DNA of 37,660 bases. Source: a virus. Made by a program: the position numbers and the translations under genes. This document shows positions 36,517-37,660 of the stretch, piece by piece. Below the pieces are notes generated by a model, which was given only the letters and a program-made list of their open reading frames with translations, did not search any database and was not told the DNA's origin. The stretch covers positions 1 through 37,660 of the IMG/VR virus record IMGVR_UViG_3300046506_000122; one strand, 5' to 3'. Position 1 is the first letter of the stretch. Each line of letters opens with the position of its first letter.

Positions 36517-37479
36517 TTTGTCGGCCAGTCTCTCGGGGCTTAAGTGCGTGTAGCGCTTAAGCATCGACAGCGTTTTGTGTCCGGTAATGGCGGCGACTTC
36601 CATTAGGTCTAGGTTCAACTCGAACAGACGGCTAGTCGCCTCGTGTCTCAAGTCGTGAAAGTGAAGGTCGACAACCTCGGCCGCTTGTACCGCACGAACG
36701 AAATAATTACTAACCGATTGCGGCGAAATGCTAAAGACTCGCCCGTCCGAATTTTCCGGCAAAGCCTTTATGAGTTCGAGCGCTTTAGTCGAAAGCGGCA
36801 CCCGGCGACGGTCGCCGTTTTTCGTGTCCTCTAGATAAGCCACTCGCCCGCGAATCTGTTCCCGCCGCAACAGTACCAACTCACTCCGACGCATTGCCGT
36901 ATCGGCCGCGAGTTCGATTATCACGGGTAACTCGGGGTTAATCACTCGCGCCGCTTCACAAACCTTTTTGAGTTCGGCAGTAGTCGGGCGGCGGTCGCGT
37001 TCCTTGCTTCCCTTGGGGAGTCGTATTTGTTTGCAAGGATTGGTCAGTCCTTCCATATGCCACTCTTTAGCGGCGACCGAATAGAGGTGACTCAGGATTG
37101 CAATTTCCAGGCGCACAGTATTAGTCGCGACGTTTTGCTTTAGGCGCTCGTCTCGAAAGGTGGCGAGGTCGGACGGGGTAATGGCGCTTAGATACTTTTC
37201 GGCGAGCGGATGTTTTAGCCAACGCTTAATCCGAACGGCTTCCTGTTTTGATCCCTTCTTGCCGTCACTGATTTTCAAATACTTGTCGAGTGCCGCCGCT
37301 AGTGTGGTCTGGTCGGCTTTGCTTTTGTCGACGTATTTCGAGCGAGCCATGTCCCCCTCTATACCCGACGCCCATTTCACCGCCTCGCCTTTCGTGTCGA
37401 AAGTGGCGGTCATGGTTGGGTATCCCTTGCGCCTGATTTGCGCTTGCCAGGACGAACCGCGTTTGTTGTAGGTAGCCAT
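36508..37479 (-). CDS. int: tyrosine-family integrase
   Basis: 323 aa from ATG 37479 (GGGGATAACGAA upstream); the longer frame lacks an SD. N-terminal arm-binding domain (about 1-50), SAM-like core-binding domain (about 58-145) and catalytic domain (about 160-323) with the full set: Arg197 (TAMRRSE), Lys220 (DTKNG), His275 and Arg278 (HDLRHE), His301 (GHKT) and the nucleophile Tyr310 (KRYTHL). It catalyses integration at the tRNA-Ser(CGA) gene. The promoter region overlaps arm-type sites at 37523-37554, so the integrase may control its own expression. Confidence 0.95.
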   Translation of the reverse strand: MATYNKRGSSWQAQIRRKGYPTMTATFDTKGEAVKWASGIEGDMARSKYVDKSKADQTTLAAALDKYLKISDGKKGSKQEAVRIKRWLKHPLAEKYLSAITPSDLATFRDERLKQNVATNTVRLEIAILSHLYSVAAKEWHMEGLTNPCKQIRLPKGSKERDRRPTTAELKKVCEAARVINPELPVIIELAADTAMRRSELVLLRREQIRGRVAYLEDTKNGDRRRVPLSTKALELIKALPENSDGRVFSISPQSVSNYFVRAVQAAEVVDLHFHDLRHEATSRLFELNLDLMEVAAITGHKTLSMLKRYTHLSPERLADKLP

Positions 37480-37533
37480 TTCGTTATCCCCGTCGGTGGT
37501 TGGAAACCCAAGGATAGCCGAGTGGTGCAATGG

Positions 37534-37660
37534 CGTTGCACCAAATTTGCACCAAATGAAAAAGGGGCTAGCGCCTGCTAAGCGCTAACCCCTTGATTTT
37601 GGCGGAGAGATAGGGATTTGAACCCTAGGAAATGTTGCCACTTCAACGGATTTCGAATCC
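37534..37660. repeat. 127-bp terminal direct repeat, right copy
   Basis: This is the exact copy of bases 1-127. Reading on from 37660 into base 128 gives a continuous attP with arm sites on both sides of the core. That supports a circular or circularly permuted genome rather than a linear genome with true terminal repeats. Confidence 0.95.

Noticed and set aside
1-37660. Linear genome with true 127-bp terminal repeats or a prophage cut out at attL/attR
   Set aside because: The repeat falls within attP and includes arm sites outside the tRNA, and packaging genes suggest cos; a circular assembly overlap is simpler, though not proven.
1-37660. CRISPR arrays, diversity-generating retroelement, insertion sequences or transposases
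   Set aside because: No regular repeat-spacer array, reverse transcriptase with template repeats, or transposase was found on either strand.

Overview
The window holds one complete temperate siphovirus genome (lambda/HK97-like lifestyle) that appears to be circular. The first 127 bases are repeated exactly as the last 127, so the unique length would be 37,533 bp. The repeat lies inside the attachment site, next to the integrase gene. The attachment core is the 3' half of a tRNA-Ser with anticodon CGA. The cargo next to it includes an MvaT-type (Pseudomonas-type) H-NS-family protein. Together with the moderately GC-rich composition (judged by eye), this points to a pseudomonad or close gammaproteobacterial host; that is an inference, not proof.

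Layout. (1) 1-481: attP, with arm-type repeats, tRNA 3' half and tRNA terminator. (2) 482-1627, plus strand: two putative lysogeny cargo genes, one unknown and one MvaT-like. (3) 1676-22608, minus strand, read right to left: lysis (holin, endolysin, small membrane protein), DUF1353 protein, HNH nuclease, terminase, portal, ClpP-like protease, major capsid protein, head-tail joining, tail tube, frameshifted tail chaperones, tape measure, then a tail-tip module of the DUF2460/DUF2163/NlpC-P60/tip-protein kind and a DUF2793 fibre protein. Two genes of opposite polarity (12536-13592) interrupt this operon. (4) 22653-25280, plus strand: nine small accessory genes, mostly overlapping. (5) 25409-31734, minus strand: early lytic operon headed by a YdaS/Cro-like gene, then a lambda O-like replication protein with internal iteron-like repeats, a lambda P-like helicase loader, DUF1367-like and DUF1364 proteins, a lambda-type phosphatase, a TGT/DpdA-like protein and a possible Q-like antiterminator. 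(6) 31735-31850: divergent immunity region with sigma70-type promoters and palindromic operators. (7) 31851-36516, plus strand: CI repressor, small membrane proteins, an unknown protein paired with a YqaJ exonuclease, SSB, a C5-cytosine methyltransferase and a putative excisionase. The integrase (36508-37479, minus) faces attP.

How it works together. CI appears to be made from a leaderless transcript. It probably binds ATAAC-N4-GTTAT sites that overlap its own promoter, the cro-like promoter and a second rightward promoter at 32653. Release of repression would fire the leftward replication operon and the rightward recombination/modification operon. Late genes run leftward from the holin. Hairpin plus U-tract elements sit directly before the ribosome binding sites of the major capsid and tail tube genes, the two most abundant virion proteins, and the capsid gene is followed by another terminator.

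Least conventional points: a TGT/DpdA-like protein in the early operon, a phage MvaT homologue with an altered AT-pincer, a lectin-like/repeat-linker/DUF2163 fusion, an antiparallel methyltransferase-like moron inside the late operon, and the plus-strand accessory cassette with HicA-like, WYL-type HTH and A1S_2505-family proteins.
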